This document shows, in pieces, positions 47,880 to 58,935 of a DNA stretch of 64,000 nt (the stretch's first letter is position 1; each line of letters starts with the position of its first letter). This stretch comes from Epiperipatus broadwayi (lineage: Eukaryota; Onychophora; Udeonychophora; Euonychophora; Peripatidae): positions 1,992,580 through 2,056,579 of the forward strand of contig JAQFVV010006215.1 in the NCBI GenBank assembly GCA_028023455.1, in the 5' to 3' direction. The notes beneath the pieces are model-generated. The model was given only the letters and a program-made list of their open reading frames with translations. It searched no databases and was not told where the DNA came from. Both the position numbers and the translations under genes were made by a program.

Positions 47880-48690
47880 AATGACATTTGCTGAAAGATC
47901 AGATGAACTTATATTGGAGGATTAATGAAAAGGATAAAATTCTTGAAATTAAAAATTACCCTTTTATTTTTTCCTGTTGGGGGGGGGGGGGGTTAAAAAA
48001 AAAGAAATCAACATATTAATTTTTTTTTTTTTTGTGGTCTCATACTAAACAGAAGTGGGTAGATTTTGAAAACAAAACTTGAGACAAAGGCAAATTATTG
48101 TGCAAATAGACACTAAAGAATATTAAAAACAAAAGTTCTACATTAAATATATGCATAGCAGGCTTTGATCTATTAAATGGAAAATGTAATTTTTACCTTG
48201 ACATTGGAATTTTTTTTAAAAAATACATTTGCAAAAGGAATATGCAATTTGGTAATTTCCTTAGGATTTGAACAATGATGTTGAAATCCCACTTATCTGA
48301 TTTTTACTGATTTGAACAGTATAGTAATTTTTTAATATTATCTAGCTGAAATATAATTCCTCTCATGTTATCATAACTAGCTCCCTTCACTGCACTCATT
48401 CATTATACTGTCTTCATTGCTTACTCTTTTTTTAAATGCTGAAATTATACCCGAGTTGGCTGATATATTTAACTATATCCTGTAATCTTGTTAACTAACA
48501 TATTTTGGCCTGAAGGTTTGTGATGATGGCATTTTAGTTGTACTTATTCATTGGACTTTTCATCATCTGACATTAGATATCAAATGTCTTTAGAAAATCT
48601 TGTAAATTTTATTTAAAATTTCAATTCCATTTAACTGTTAATAATAGCACACAGGTTAGTATATGCATAACATTGCAAGTGATATTCTCT
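47880..48690. other. AT-rich presumed intron
   Basis: G run near 47980-47993 and a T run near 48020; no gene recognised. Confidence 0.4.
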
Positions 48691-48693
48691 CTT

Positions 48694-48853
48694 CTTCGGG
48701 TGTTGCTGGCTTGACCAATAATAGTATTAATATGGTAATTGATTCTGAACCTTTAGATTCTTGAATACCTTAAAATTCAATAGTTAAGAAACTAAAGGTT
48801 CGGATTTGATTCCCATGCTTGTACTATCACTGTTCAGGCCAGCAACATTCGAT
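48694..48853. repeat. Imperfect inverted repeat, arms about 70 bp
   Basis: 48694-48763 pairs with 48785-48853. Near-exact ends (TGTTGCTGGC / GCCAGCAACA) and inner GAACCTTTAG / CTAAAGGTTC are joined by a diverged middle. The right arm has a box-B-like GGTTCGGATTTGATTCC. Confidence 0.6.
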
Positions 48854-50560
48854 GAATCATTTGAAATATTGTGTGAATACTAACTTCTATGTAATTACTA
48901 ACAGTTGAATGTAATTGGGAAATTTAAAGTTTAATTTTTTTTCCCAAAAACTTTCAATAGTTAATGTGATATGATGAAAATAGTTTAACATATGAATATA
49001 CTGTCACATTTATGCACATTGACATTCAATATATTTGTTAACAATAAATGATATTTTACAAATTTTCACAGAAAATATATTTATTTCACTTTCAATAAAA
49101 ACAATTCTTTATAATCTTGAATATATTATTTGGATGTGTGTAATTTGTCAACGCACAGATATTTCCACATTCTTGCAACACATTTATTTTTTTTAGATAT
49201 TAACAAAAAAAAAGCTACAAGGTAGAAAGAGTATTTAAGACTGATTTTTAAGAAAGAAAATATGTTTAGATATGATATAATTTCATAAAAGAATCAAAAG
49301 TATGGTTCCAATCGTAAATGATCATTAAAAAAAAAAATCATCCCATTTATATTTTTTTCCTCATAGGAAAGTCATTCCATCGGATTTAGTTTTAACTTTC
49401 TTCCAAACTTTTAAAAATTATTTGCAATAAATCTATCAATAATTATTTTTTAAGATTTTCTTACATTACTTATTTATTAAAATTTTAAATTATTAAAATA
49501 AAAAAAATACTATTTATTTTTGTTTAGCTTCTGTGTATGTATGTTTTTAAAGTAATAAAGAAAATTTGAAATATTTTATTTCACTTTCCTGACTTGCTTT
49601 ATAAAATTTCTTTGCAATATTATAAAGTAATATGTCTATATCAATGGTGAATTTTATTGATTTATTAAATTATTATTTAATTAAAATTATATAACTTTTT
49701 TTTTTAGCTTCCTACTATTAGGAAAATTTTAAATGTAGATTCAGTTCATTTTCCATGCAAATGGTCTTATGAAACATATTCTAATAGACAAATTTATAAG
49801 ATTTTATTGTGAATTGTTGGTCTCTAATCAGTAATTTCTCCATAAATATTTATATTTTTTAATCAAAAAAAAAAAAAAAGAGGATTGAATTTTATCAAAT
49901 AGTTCTATTTTGCATAGACCAAAATGCTATTATAGGAAATACAAAAAAAAAAAAGTTATTGATCATTATTTAGTATTGGATGTTAAACATTCAATTTTAT
50001 ATCTACATTTGGTTTGATAAATAGATATTTTTTATGACTGTTTTATTAAGATTATAGTTCATATACAGTTATTCTATTGTAAATCCAAACATATAACATT
50101 TTATGGCATATACATAGTGCAAGAAAATTTAAAAAATGTAAAAAACATTTCTTGTATGTCTTATACCAAATAACCATTTCTTATTTTATTTGTTGTCATA
50201 TTTTCATGATTTGTATTATGGCTAATGATAAACTTAAATATGAAGAGAAAATCCATTTTATTTAAACTTTAGCTTGTGCAAAATATCAGATTGGATCCCT
50301 TATGTAAGCAGAGGAATTTATTTGATAAACTTAATTTTAAATCATATATAAATACTTCCTTAGAACAAATAAAGATATTATATTGAGGAATAGTTTTTTT
50401 TATTTTATAAAAAGAATATTGTGGCTTTAATTAAATGTTGAATATCAATGTTAACATCAGACATTTAACATAGTATTTTTTAAAAAAAATTAAATCCTTA
50501 GAAAGTTTTTGATGTTAATATCAATTGTGTCTTAATTTATAATACAGGTCAAATTTATTT
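48854..50560. other. AT-rich presumed intron
   Basis: No gene recognised. Confidence 0.4.
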
Positions 50561-50561
50561 A

Positions 50562-50690
50562 TGTTAGAACAGTTTTTTTTTTTTCATGTGTGATACCATC
50601 GGCTGGGAAGTGAACCCACTAATCTGGACAATTGCTTGTAAGTCAGCTTTGCTGATATATCGACCACCAATGTTTGACACTGTTAGAACA
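50562..50690 (-). repeat. tRNA-derived SINE with 10-bp target-site duplication
   Basis: TGTTAGAACA occurs at 50562-50571 and 50681-50690. Between them, on the - strand, is a diverged copy of the 20.27 kb tRNA-like sequence (CATTGGTGGTCGATAT, CTGACTTACAAGCAATTG, GTGGGTTCACTTCCC) followed by CACATG and an A run of about 12. The exact duplication and A tail show LINE-mediated insertion. Confidence 0.8.
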
Positions 50691-51026
50691 TAGTTTTTAG
50701 ACAAAAAAGCAGAATTTTGAGAAAATTATGTTAAATTTATTTGGGCAAATATTTAATTATACATTCCTATTTCTGCAGTCTGTGTGGTTAGATAACTAGA
50801 AAGGAATTAATTGGTCAGAAAAATCTTAAGGCTTAAGCTTTTTTCAAGGGGATAATAACTTAACTAATTTTAATTTTGTAGTAACATATAAATAAATGTT
50901 GTTGTCTAAAAATAGTGTGAATTTCTGAAAATTACCTGTTACATTCTATATAAATTATATAACATTTACATTTGACAAGTAGAAAAAGGAAAACATTAAT
51001 AATGAAATAAAGGTTCTTATATCTAA

Positions 51027-52525
51027 TTGCCCAGAATTTTAAATGAAGAAGTGAGACATGCAATTAAGTGTATGAAGAAAGGAAAGGCTCCAGGAAATGA
51101 TGGAATTATAATTGATATATTAAAAGAAGCAGGTGAAGAAATAGAAACAATTTTAGCAAAGTTATATACCAAATGTCTAAATGATAAAGATGTACCGGAA
51201 GATTGGAAGAATGCAGTAATAATATTAATTTTTAAAAAAGGTGATAAAGAAGATATTAGAAATTACAGACCTATCAACCTTTTATCAGTTTTATATAAAA
51301 TTTTTACCAAGATAATTACAACTCGTCTACAGAGAACTTTGGATTTCCACCAACCAAGAGAACAAGCTGGATTTAAAAGTGGTTTTAGTACAATAGATCA
51401 TATCCAGGTATTGAGAGAAGTCATAGAAAGGACAAATGAATATGAGTTGTCATTATGTTTTGGATTTGTAGATTATGAAAAGGCATTCGATTCTATACAC
51501 ATTTCTTCAGTGATTAAAGCATTGGATCATCAAGGTATAGATCCAGGATATTGTCATATTTTAAAGAATATTTATAAAAATGCAACAGCAACAATTAGAT
51601 TACATAATGATACTGGAAAAATCAACATTGAGACAGGTGTAAGACAAGGTGACTCCATATCTCCAAAACTCTTTACAGCAGTGCTGCAAGAAGTATTTTG
51701 TGGATTAAAATGGGAAACTAAAGGAGTGAAAGTAAATGGAGAGTATTTAAGTCATTTAGATTTCGCAGATGATGTAGTTGTTTTTGCAAATAATGCTTCA
51801 GAGCTGCAGGAAATGTTGCAGGAGTTAGCAGATGAAAGTAGAAAAGTAGGACTAAAGATAAATGTTAAAAAGACGAAAGTAATGTTTAATCGATTTCTCA
51901 AAATATGAAAATAAAGATTGATTATGAAGAATTAGAAGAAGTTAACAATTACAAATACCTTGGTCGGATTATTAATACAGATGGAAACATAATGGAGGAA
52001 ATTAATCATAGAATTAAACTTGGTTGGAGTGCTTTTGGTAGAAATAACTTGATACTAAAAGGAAATATGCCTATGTGTTTGAAAAGGATGGTTTTTAACA
52101 AATGTGTTTTACCAGTTCTTACTTATGGATCTGAGACTTGGACACTTAATAGAAGAGCAATATAGAGACTTCAGACCACTCAAAGGAGTATGGAGAGATG
52201 TATGTTGGGAGTAACAAGAAGAGATCGAAAACGCAATGTATGGGAAAGACAACAAACAGGTGTTACTGACCTTATTGAAAAAATTAAAAGATTGAAATGG
52301 AGTTGGGCTGGACATATTGCTAGAAGAGATGATAATAGATGGACAGTTGAAATTTTAAACTGGATTCCAAGAGATTGTAAAAGACCCAGAAAGAGACCAC
52401 ATGTGAGATGGATGGATGAAATAAGAAAATGTGCAGGGGTGTTGTGGAGAAGAGAAGCTAAAGATCGGAGAAGATGGATTAAACTTGGAGAGACCTTCAT
52501 CCTGCAGTGGATTGATAATGGTTGA
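51027..52525 (+). pseudogene. RTE reverse transcriptase, copy 3 (one frameshift, one stop)
   Basis: The first frame (51027-51908, no true start because of truncation) holds KGKAPGNDGI at 18-27, FVDYEKAFD at 147-155 (motif A, D149), GVRQGDSISPKLF at 204-216 (motif B) and FADD at 246-249 (motif C). At about 51895 the frame shifts; the same place is continuous in copy 1. The second frame (51905-52525) continues with YGSETWTLNRRAI, a UAG at 52163-52165, then KWSWAGHIARRDD and WMDEIRKCAG, the conserved C-terminal part of RTE proteins. The polymerase core itself is intact in residue pattern, but the element lacks endonuclease and cannot be autonomous. Confidence 0.85.
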
Positions 52526-52533
52526 TGATGATG
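51027..52533 (+). mobile_element. RTE-type LINE, copy 3 (5'-truncated, recent)
   Basis: Flanked by an exact 8-bp repeat ATATCTAA at 51019-51026 and 52534-52541. Carries the reverse transcriptase and C-terminal region with few lesions and ends TGATGATGATG, the short-repeat 3' end expected of RTE elements. 5' truncation by incomplete reverse transcription explains the missing endonuclease. Confidence 0.85.
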
Positions 52534-52541
52534 ATATCTAA

Positions 52542-54640
52542 ATAAATTTAAAATAATCATTGTAATTAACGTTTAACTTATTACACTATTGTATAAACTC
52601 ATTTTATGAGTGACTTATTTTAACAGTCATTCTTGGATTATAACTTCACAAATAAATACATAAATGATTAAGTCATTTTTTATTACATTAGAAATTATTA
52701 TTTTTTTTAAAATTTGAAATATAAACTTATTGTTATTAAAGAGCAGATTTTTTTTTTTTTGCATATATATATTTTACATGTTTTTATTTAGCTGATCAAT
52801 TGACTCCACTGTTTTAATACTTTAAATAATGAAGATTAGTCTTAAAACATCATAATTAAATAATTTATTGAAAGTCTTTTTTTTTAAGCTTTTCTATTTT
52901 TCAAATGCCTTTGAAATCTCTTTTATATCACTGTGTCTTTTTATTTTTTCTGTTATCCCTAATCACTTCAACTTGACATTGTTTTTCTTCTGTTTAATAA
53001 TTTACTTATTACACAATCTTCTTATCTGCCTAATTAGGTCAATGAAGTTTATTGAATGGTTGTTCAAAGTTAAACCTGGAGTGTAATCATTTGTTTGATA
53101 TAATCTCTTTCATTAACTCTTTTCAATACTTTTAGCTCTATCTTTGAAATCTATCTTTTTTATTTGTTCAAATCTAAATGACAAAAATTTTCCAATCTTT
53201 TTTCTTCTAATTGTCCAAAATCTTAGCTACAGAAAAGGCTGCTCTCTAAACAAAATATTTAACTGGCTTTTTTTAAAATCACTTTGAATAGCTAAATAAC
53301 AATCATCACTCTAAATTGTCATTTTTCCATTTTCAGATAACCAACTGTGAAATATTTAAAAAGCACTAACCTATTTATCACAGAAATGTTATCTTCATCT
53401 ATTATGATTACTTTAGAATTAGATGTTTTATTCCAAACTTTCTATAAATTTTAACCTTACTTTGTATTTTATTAAGCTTATTCTGCAAATAGCTCTATAA
53501 TATCAGTCAAAGAAATGAATCAAATTTGCCTTTTCTACTTTTCTTATCAAAAGGACATTGATTTAACAATTCATTTAAATGAATATTTAACAAAACAGGG
53601 CTTTTGGATAGTAATATGATGCGGCTTCTATCACTGTTGGGTAAGTTGTCTTAATCATATATTGTTTAGTCCAAAAAATGAAGGTGGATTTTTCTGTCTT
53701 ATATGCCTCTATATATGTATCTTGTAAAAGATTATTATTTGTAAAATGCTTATATATATATATATACTAATTGTCTGTAGTTGATTTTTTCCTATGCAAA
53801 ATATCCAATAAATAACTAATTAATCAATACCATTTAAGATCAATTAAATAAATACTACTAATTATTCAGCAAGTATTCATTATTATTTGAATTGCATTTT
53901 TAATATCATCACCATTTCTAAATTTAAAAGATTATGATATATCTAATCTATTATAAATATATTTATTCTATATTCATGTTGTGACTTGCTTTTCTAAAGA
54001 AATCATAACTTTTGAATAAAGGTCTATTAGTCACATGCCAGTAAATTAAATTTCAAAATTTATAAATATGAAAAAAAGATTTGGAGATTTGATTATTGAA
54101 AAATTAACCTTCTCTGAAAACTTGAACTTTTTTTTTTTGTGCATAATCTGTTTACATTTATCTTGCATTCCTTTTTCTGTTAGCACAGGTGAAATTTTAT
54201 TGTTTTTATCTTACAAATCATTGAAATTCATAATAGTTTATCATTCTTTGATTGAAATATTTGTTTCAATTCTGCAAATCAGTCCTTTTTTCCTGGCTAA
54301 ATTTTTATTCTATCATTAACTAAATCCTATCTATCTCATTTTAATTCTATTTCATTTCATTCTGTTGTAATGTCATTATTATTTACATATATCAGTTCAC
54401 ACATACTTTTGACAATTTCAATATATTTTTTCACCATCTTTCTGACATTTTATAATTCATCATATTGTTAATAATTTTTTTGTTCTTTTATTCTTATCAT
54501 AACCTACTGTTTGTGCTACAATTTTAAATTTTTTGAGATATAGTTTTTTCTCTTTTATTTGAATTTACATATTATTTATCTTGCTATTGCACTTTCTTAA
54601 TGATAAAATTTAGTTTAACCTTTAATTCAATAATGCCCCC
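52542..54640. other. AT-rich, pyrimidine-biased presumed intron
   Basis: From about 52860 the + strand is markedly T/C-rich, with T-rich low-complexity open frames (52868-53086 and 54068-54319) that look like chance. A C run and CA repeats lie at 54637-54657. No motif identifies an element. Confidence 0.4.
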
Positions 54641-57600
54641 CCCCCTCACACACACATGGTCCCACACATGAACACCTCTAAAAAAAATTGTTTTCTTAAA
54701 ATTTATTTCCTATTCTGTCACTTGAAATATAGTTTGAATCTACATTCTCTTCAGAATGTTCATATGTTCTTAATGTTATTTCTAAAGCTAGCTATTCTGA
54801 ATTATTATTATAATTTGATTGAAATAATTTTCTATTATTTGGAGCTTTAGTTAAATAAATCTCATGTTTTTTAAATCATATATTCGTTATTATCACCTTA
54901 TTTTTTCCCTACAAGAATTTATCCATTTTGACCGCCTTTTATTTCTTATTCCATAATTTATAATTGATAGACAACCTGTAATAAACTGATAAACAGCTTG
55001 AAAAATGGGAGGATTGTTTTAGAATATGCATATATTGGACAAAAAAATAAACATTAGATTGAAATATAGGAAGACTGAGAAACTGAATGTGGGAAGGTTT
55101 ATTAGATGGATATTGCAAGTCACTTGTGCCTTTTAAATTATTTAGACGACAAAATTTAAAGATCTATGATTAATAATAGAGAACATAGTAAATGGGTGAT
55201 TACTTGAAATTAGATCAGTATTAGGATCAGTGAAAAGGACATTTTAAAAAGTTATAAAAATAGAAGCTTTCAAAAAGCTATATAAAGAAGAAGTTAAAAG
55301 TGATAAAGAAAAGATATGAAATAAAATAGAAATGAGATCAGTTGAATGAGAAATTAAACTATAAAATTAATATTGTAATAAAAAATAATGAAAAATTCTA
55401 GGGACATATTGAGAAAAGAAAATTTAAAAATATATTGTTAAATACAAAAATAAGAGAATTTATTGATTTAAAAAAAAACTTGATTTTCAATGATTTTGTA
55501 ATTCAAGCTTAAATAATAAGAATGAGAAGAAGAAAAATTGAGTTATTGAACACAGAATATAGTGATGGAAAATAACGTGATAATTTTGGATTGTGGAAGA
55601 GATAATATTGGAGATACAATAATATGTAATGATTCACAGATTATATAGCTCCTATGGATGAATGAAGTCTTCTCATTGTTTGTGTTGAATAGATTTGGGG
55701 AAGAATGAATAGAGAATGAAAATTAATTTCAATAAGATCAAAACCTTGTTGATGGAAAGAGATACAAGAGGAAATTTGGGGATTAAATAATTTAGCGGAT
55801 GAATACGTTTAATAATTATGAAGTTGATTGATAGAAGATGTAAGAAGTGAAAATGAGATTAAAAGAGTAATTATATTGGAAGATATTTACTGAGAAGAAA
55901 ATATCTTGTGGACCTATGAAGAGATAGTTGGGAAACAGATTGGTCAAATGATCTGTGTGTTTATTGTTATGTGGTGGTAAGATGTTGACATTGAAGAGAT
56001 ATTTTGGAGAGAATATTGGATGATAATAGAAGGGATTGGAGATTAATCTTATTTGATGATTAAGAAGCAAAACCTCTTAAATTAATTTATTTGGTCTGTT
56101 ATCTTTTTTAGAAAAAAAAAAATTACTCAGCATCCTCTCTGAAAATCTATCTTCTGTAAGTGAATTAAACAGAAAGATTCTGTGACAAATTTTTTTTTGA
56201 GTGTCTATCTATATTCTACAATATGCAAAAAAAAAAAAAAAAATGTTATAAATAAGTTTTGAAGTGTAAAATTATTTTTTAAAATTGACCATAATATGAT
56301 TCACATTTACACAAAAAATTAAAATAATATTAAAATAAAATTTACAACTAACATTAAAATAATGCTAATGAGAAAATAAACCTGGTACATTGTTATCAAT
56401 TTATTAGTCTGATTCTTTTTATCAAGAGTATTCTTAAATCATTATAATTAGCTATTTGCAATTACTTTCTTTTTTTTTTAGTAATAGATTTATAATTGTA
56501 CTGAATCCGCATTCCATTAAATATGAAGAAAATGTGATTAAAAACTTTACCAGCCCATAATCCAGGATAAAGTGTAGACATTGCTTTTGCACAGAACTTT
56601 TGATAGCTTTCTTTGAATTTAAAATTGTCATTCATTGTTATAAGGGGGAGGGGGTTTCAATTTTGAAAATTGTTCTGGGTTTTAAGATTTGAAAAATGTC
56701 AAAATCCAATTGATATCTTCATTTTAAGAATAACTTCAAATCATTAATTGAAGCCAGAATGGAGAGTTTTAAATGCTGAAAGTAAACAAATTTTCCTTAT
56801 GTTTTTCTATAATAAATTTGGAAAGTGGCTAAATTTCCTCTTCCTAAATTTATTTGTTCAGAAAGATTTTTGATACAAACATGAAATAAGTTTTGTTTGA
56901 TTAAATTCAGTTTATCGTTTTGGAGCTATAGATTTGTTTCATTAAACATATTAAACAAATTATGAAATGTTATACATTTTTGGAATCAATCAAATTGATT
57001 TGTAAAACATATTTCTATCTAGGAATTAGCACTGAATTACAAACATCTATAAAACTGATTCAATGGGCACTTTTTACTTCACAACAAAATTCTATTTGAA
57101 GCAGCAAGCAATCTAATTCTTTATCATTTTATTACAAAATTGTCCAAGCAGTTTGTCATTCAATGAATTACTTCTGATTTTGTTTATTCCTTTAATGACA
57201 ATATAATGTCTGTGTTCACTCAGATTTTTGTCAAGTAAATATAAATAATTCCATGTACAGTGAATATATTTGGAACTAGATTTTTAAATTTACAAGATAT
57301 TACCTGTAAAGCCTTATTATTGGTGGAGAACCAAGATATGGAGATTTTTTAGCAATGCATAAAATATTTATTCTCCTATAGTATCAGTTTGGAAATATTT
57401 AATAAATAATATTATCTTTTATGAATCACACTTATCCTAAAAGTATGGAGCTGTTTCTGGATAAAGTTGATTCTTCAAGCTGAACAGAGAACTGAAATGG
57501 TTTTAAATTCTTTCATAATGAATATTCAACATCTTCACCCTTTTCGCCAACTCTTTTTTGCACTGTATTATTGTTAAAAGAAATTTTCTTAGTAATATCA

Positions 57601-57719
57601 GATGCCATCTTGAGTATTATAGTGGATATTAAATGTAGCCAGTAGAATTTGTTTATTATTAAAGTGCGTGTGTGTTGTTGTTTTTTTATTTATAAACCAT
57701 TAACAAAAATACACTCCAT
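54641..57719. other. AT-rich presumed intron with a purine-biased segment
   Basis: About 55000-56070 on + is A/G-rich, the mirror of the preceding T/C-rich kilobase, possibly an old retroelement. I found no protein motif in any frame. Confidence 0.35.
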
Positions 57720-57990
57720 ATAGTAGCGCTACTTAGTGCAAGCCAGACTAATCAAAGGATACAGAAAGGTTTGTGCATAAAATCCATATCTAGTGCCTAC
57801 TCATCCAAAATCCAGAGTAGTATCTAGCTTGTGGCTTTCATCAATGAGCATCCTGGATCTGAGTGCACTGCACTTAGACCTTAGGATCTAATGCAACCTT
57901 CCAGCAGCAACCTTTTATTTTTTTAACTATACATTACAGCTTTTGAGTCCAAAATGAAAACACAGTTTTGCCTGTATTATCACCTTGTGT
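57720..57990 (+). repeat. Unclassified dispersed repeat, copy 4
   Basis: TGGCTTTCATCAATGAGCAT, CCTGGATCTGAGTGCACTGC and GTCCAAAATGAAAACACAGT align in order with 46.3-46.75 kb. The AGTGCAC...TTAGGATCTA block matches 36.2 kb in reverse. Confidence 0.5.
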
Positions 57991-58596
57991 AAGCATAAAG
58001 AATGATGATCATGTAGTGTTAATGACCATTAACAAAGTATAAAAAGCATGTAATCCAGTCATCATCTTATTTGGATTCTATTAAGAGTTTTGTCAAAGTG
58101 GGGTGTCTCAAAAATAAAAAAAATTTAAGTGCTTGAAAATAAGATAAATTATAATTTTTTAAAATCCGAATTAATTTCTATCAAATATTCTTGTTATCTT
58201 GAAGCATTCTAGCTTCATTTGATAAAATTTTTGGCAAATCGCTGAATAGTCATAATTCAAATATTCAATACTACATAGTCTGAAATTTCAGTCATAATAT
58301 TCTCTGTAAAAAAGCAAAATGTATATCTTTTTTTTATCATAATAAGTATAAAATTATCAAGAGATGAGTCATTTTATACTATTGAAAAAATGCAATTTTA
58401 TTCACTGGAATCATTTTTTTTTTTAATAGCCATGTTTTTAGAATAGCTTATACAGTTATTTTATGTAAGTTGGCAAAAGTGATAAACTAAAGTATTAATG
58501 AAACTTATAAACTGTTTTTATTCAGCATTAGGTATATGTATTTCATAAATATTACCAAAATCACACTTTTCTTTATTTTGCCGTAATATCCTATAA
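57991..58596. other. AT-rich presumed intron
   Basis: No gene recognised. Confidence 0.4.
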
Positions 58597-58736
58597 ATAC
58601 AATCTATCCAAACCACTTCAAACACTTTTTAGCAAAACTCTTTATTTGTGCAAGTCAGTTGAAATGTAGATGTATATATATGTACAAATAAAGAGTTTTG
58701 CTAAAAAGTGTTTGAAGTGGTTCGGATAAATTGTAT
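58597..58736. repeat. Near-perfect hairpin, 56-bp arms
   Basis: 58597-58652 and 58681-58736 are reverse complements at 53 of 56 positions, with a 28-base loop. The inner arm reads AACACTTTTTAGCAAAACTC. No coding content. Confidence 0.85.
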
Positions 58737-58806
58737 GTATTTCATATTAAATTATCAAATACTAAACTTTGAAATACAAGCATAATTCATATATTTGAAG
58801 TTTAAA

Positions 58807-58935
58807 TGTAATTATAGAAGATTTGGAACACAGACTTTCATATTTGTGTGGTCATATGTATTGGTTGTATGAAATAGAGTGGATAGCTGATGGGAGCTTG
58901 AAAGTCTATGTTCAAAACCCCTATAATTACAAATA
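58807..58935 (+). repeat. SINE-like repeat folded between inverted ends
   Basis: The right part (GGGAGCTTGAAAGTCTATG then TTCAAAACCCC) is the tail of the 13.3 kb SINE-like family. The left end (GTAATTATAG...GGAACACAGACTTTCA, about 58807-58842) is the inverted match of the right end (about 58898-58935). Confidence 0.55.
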
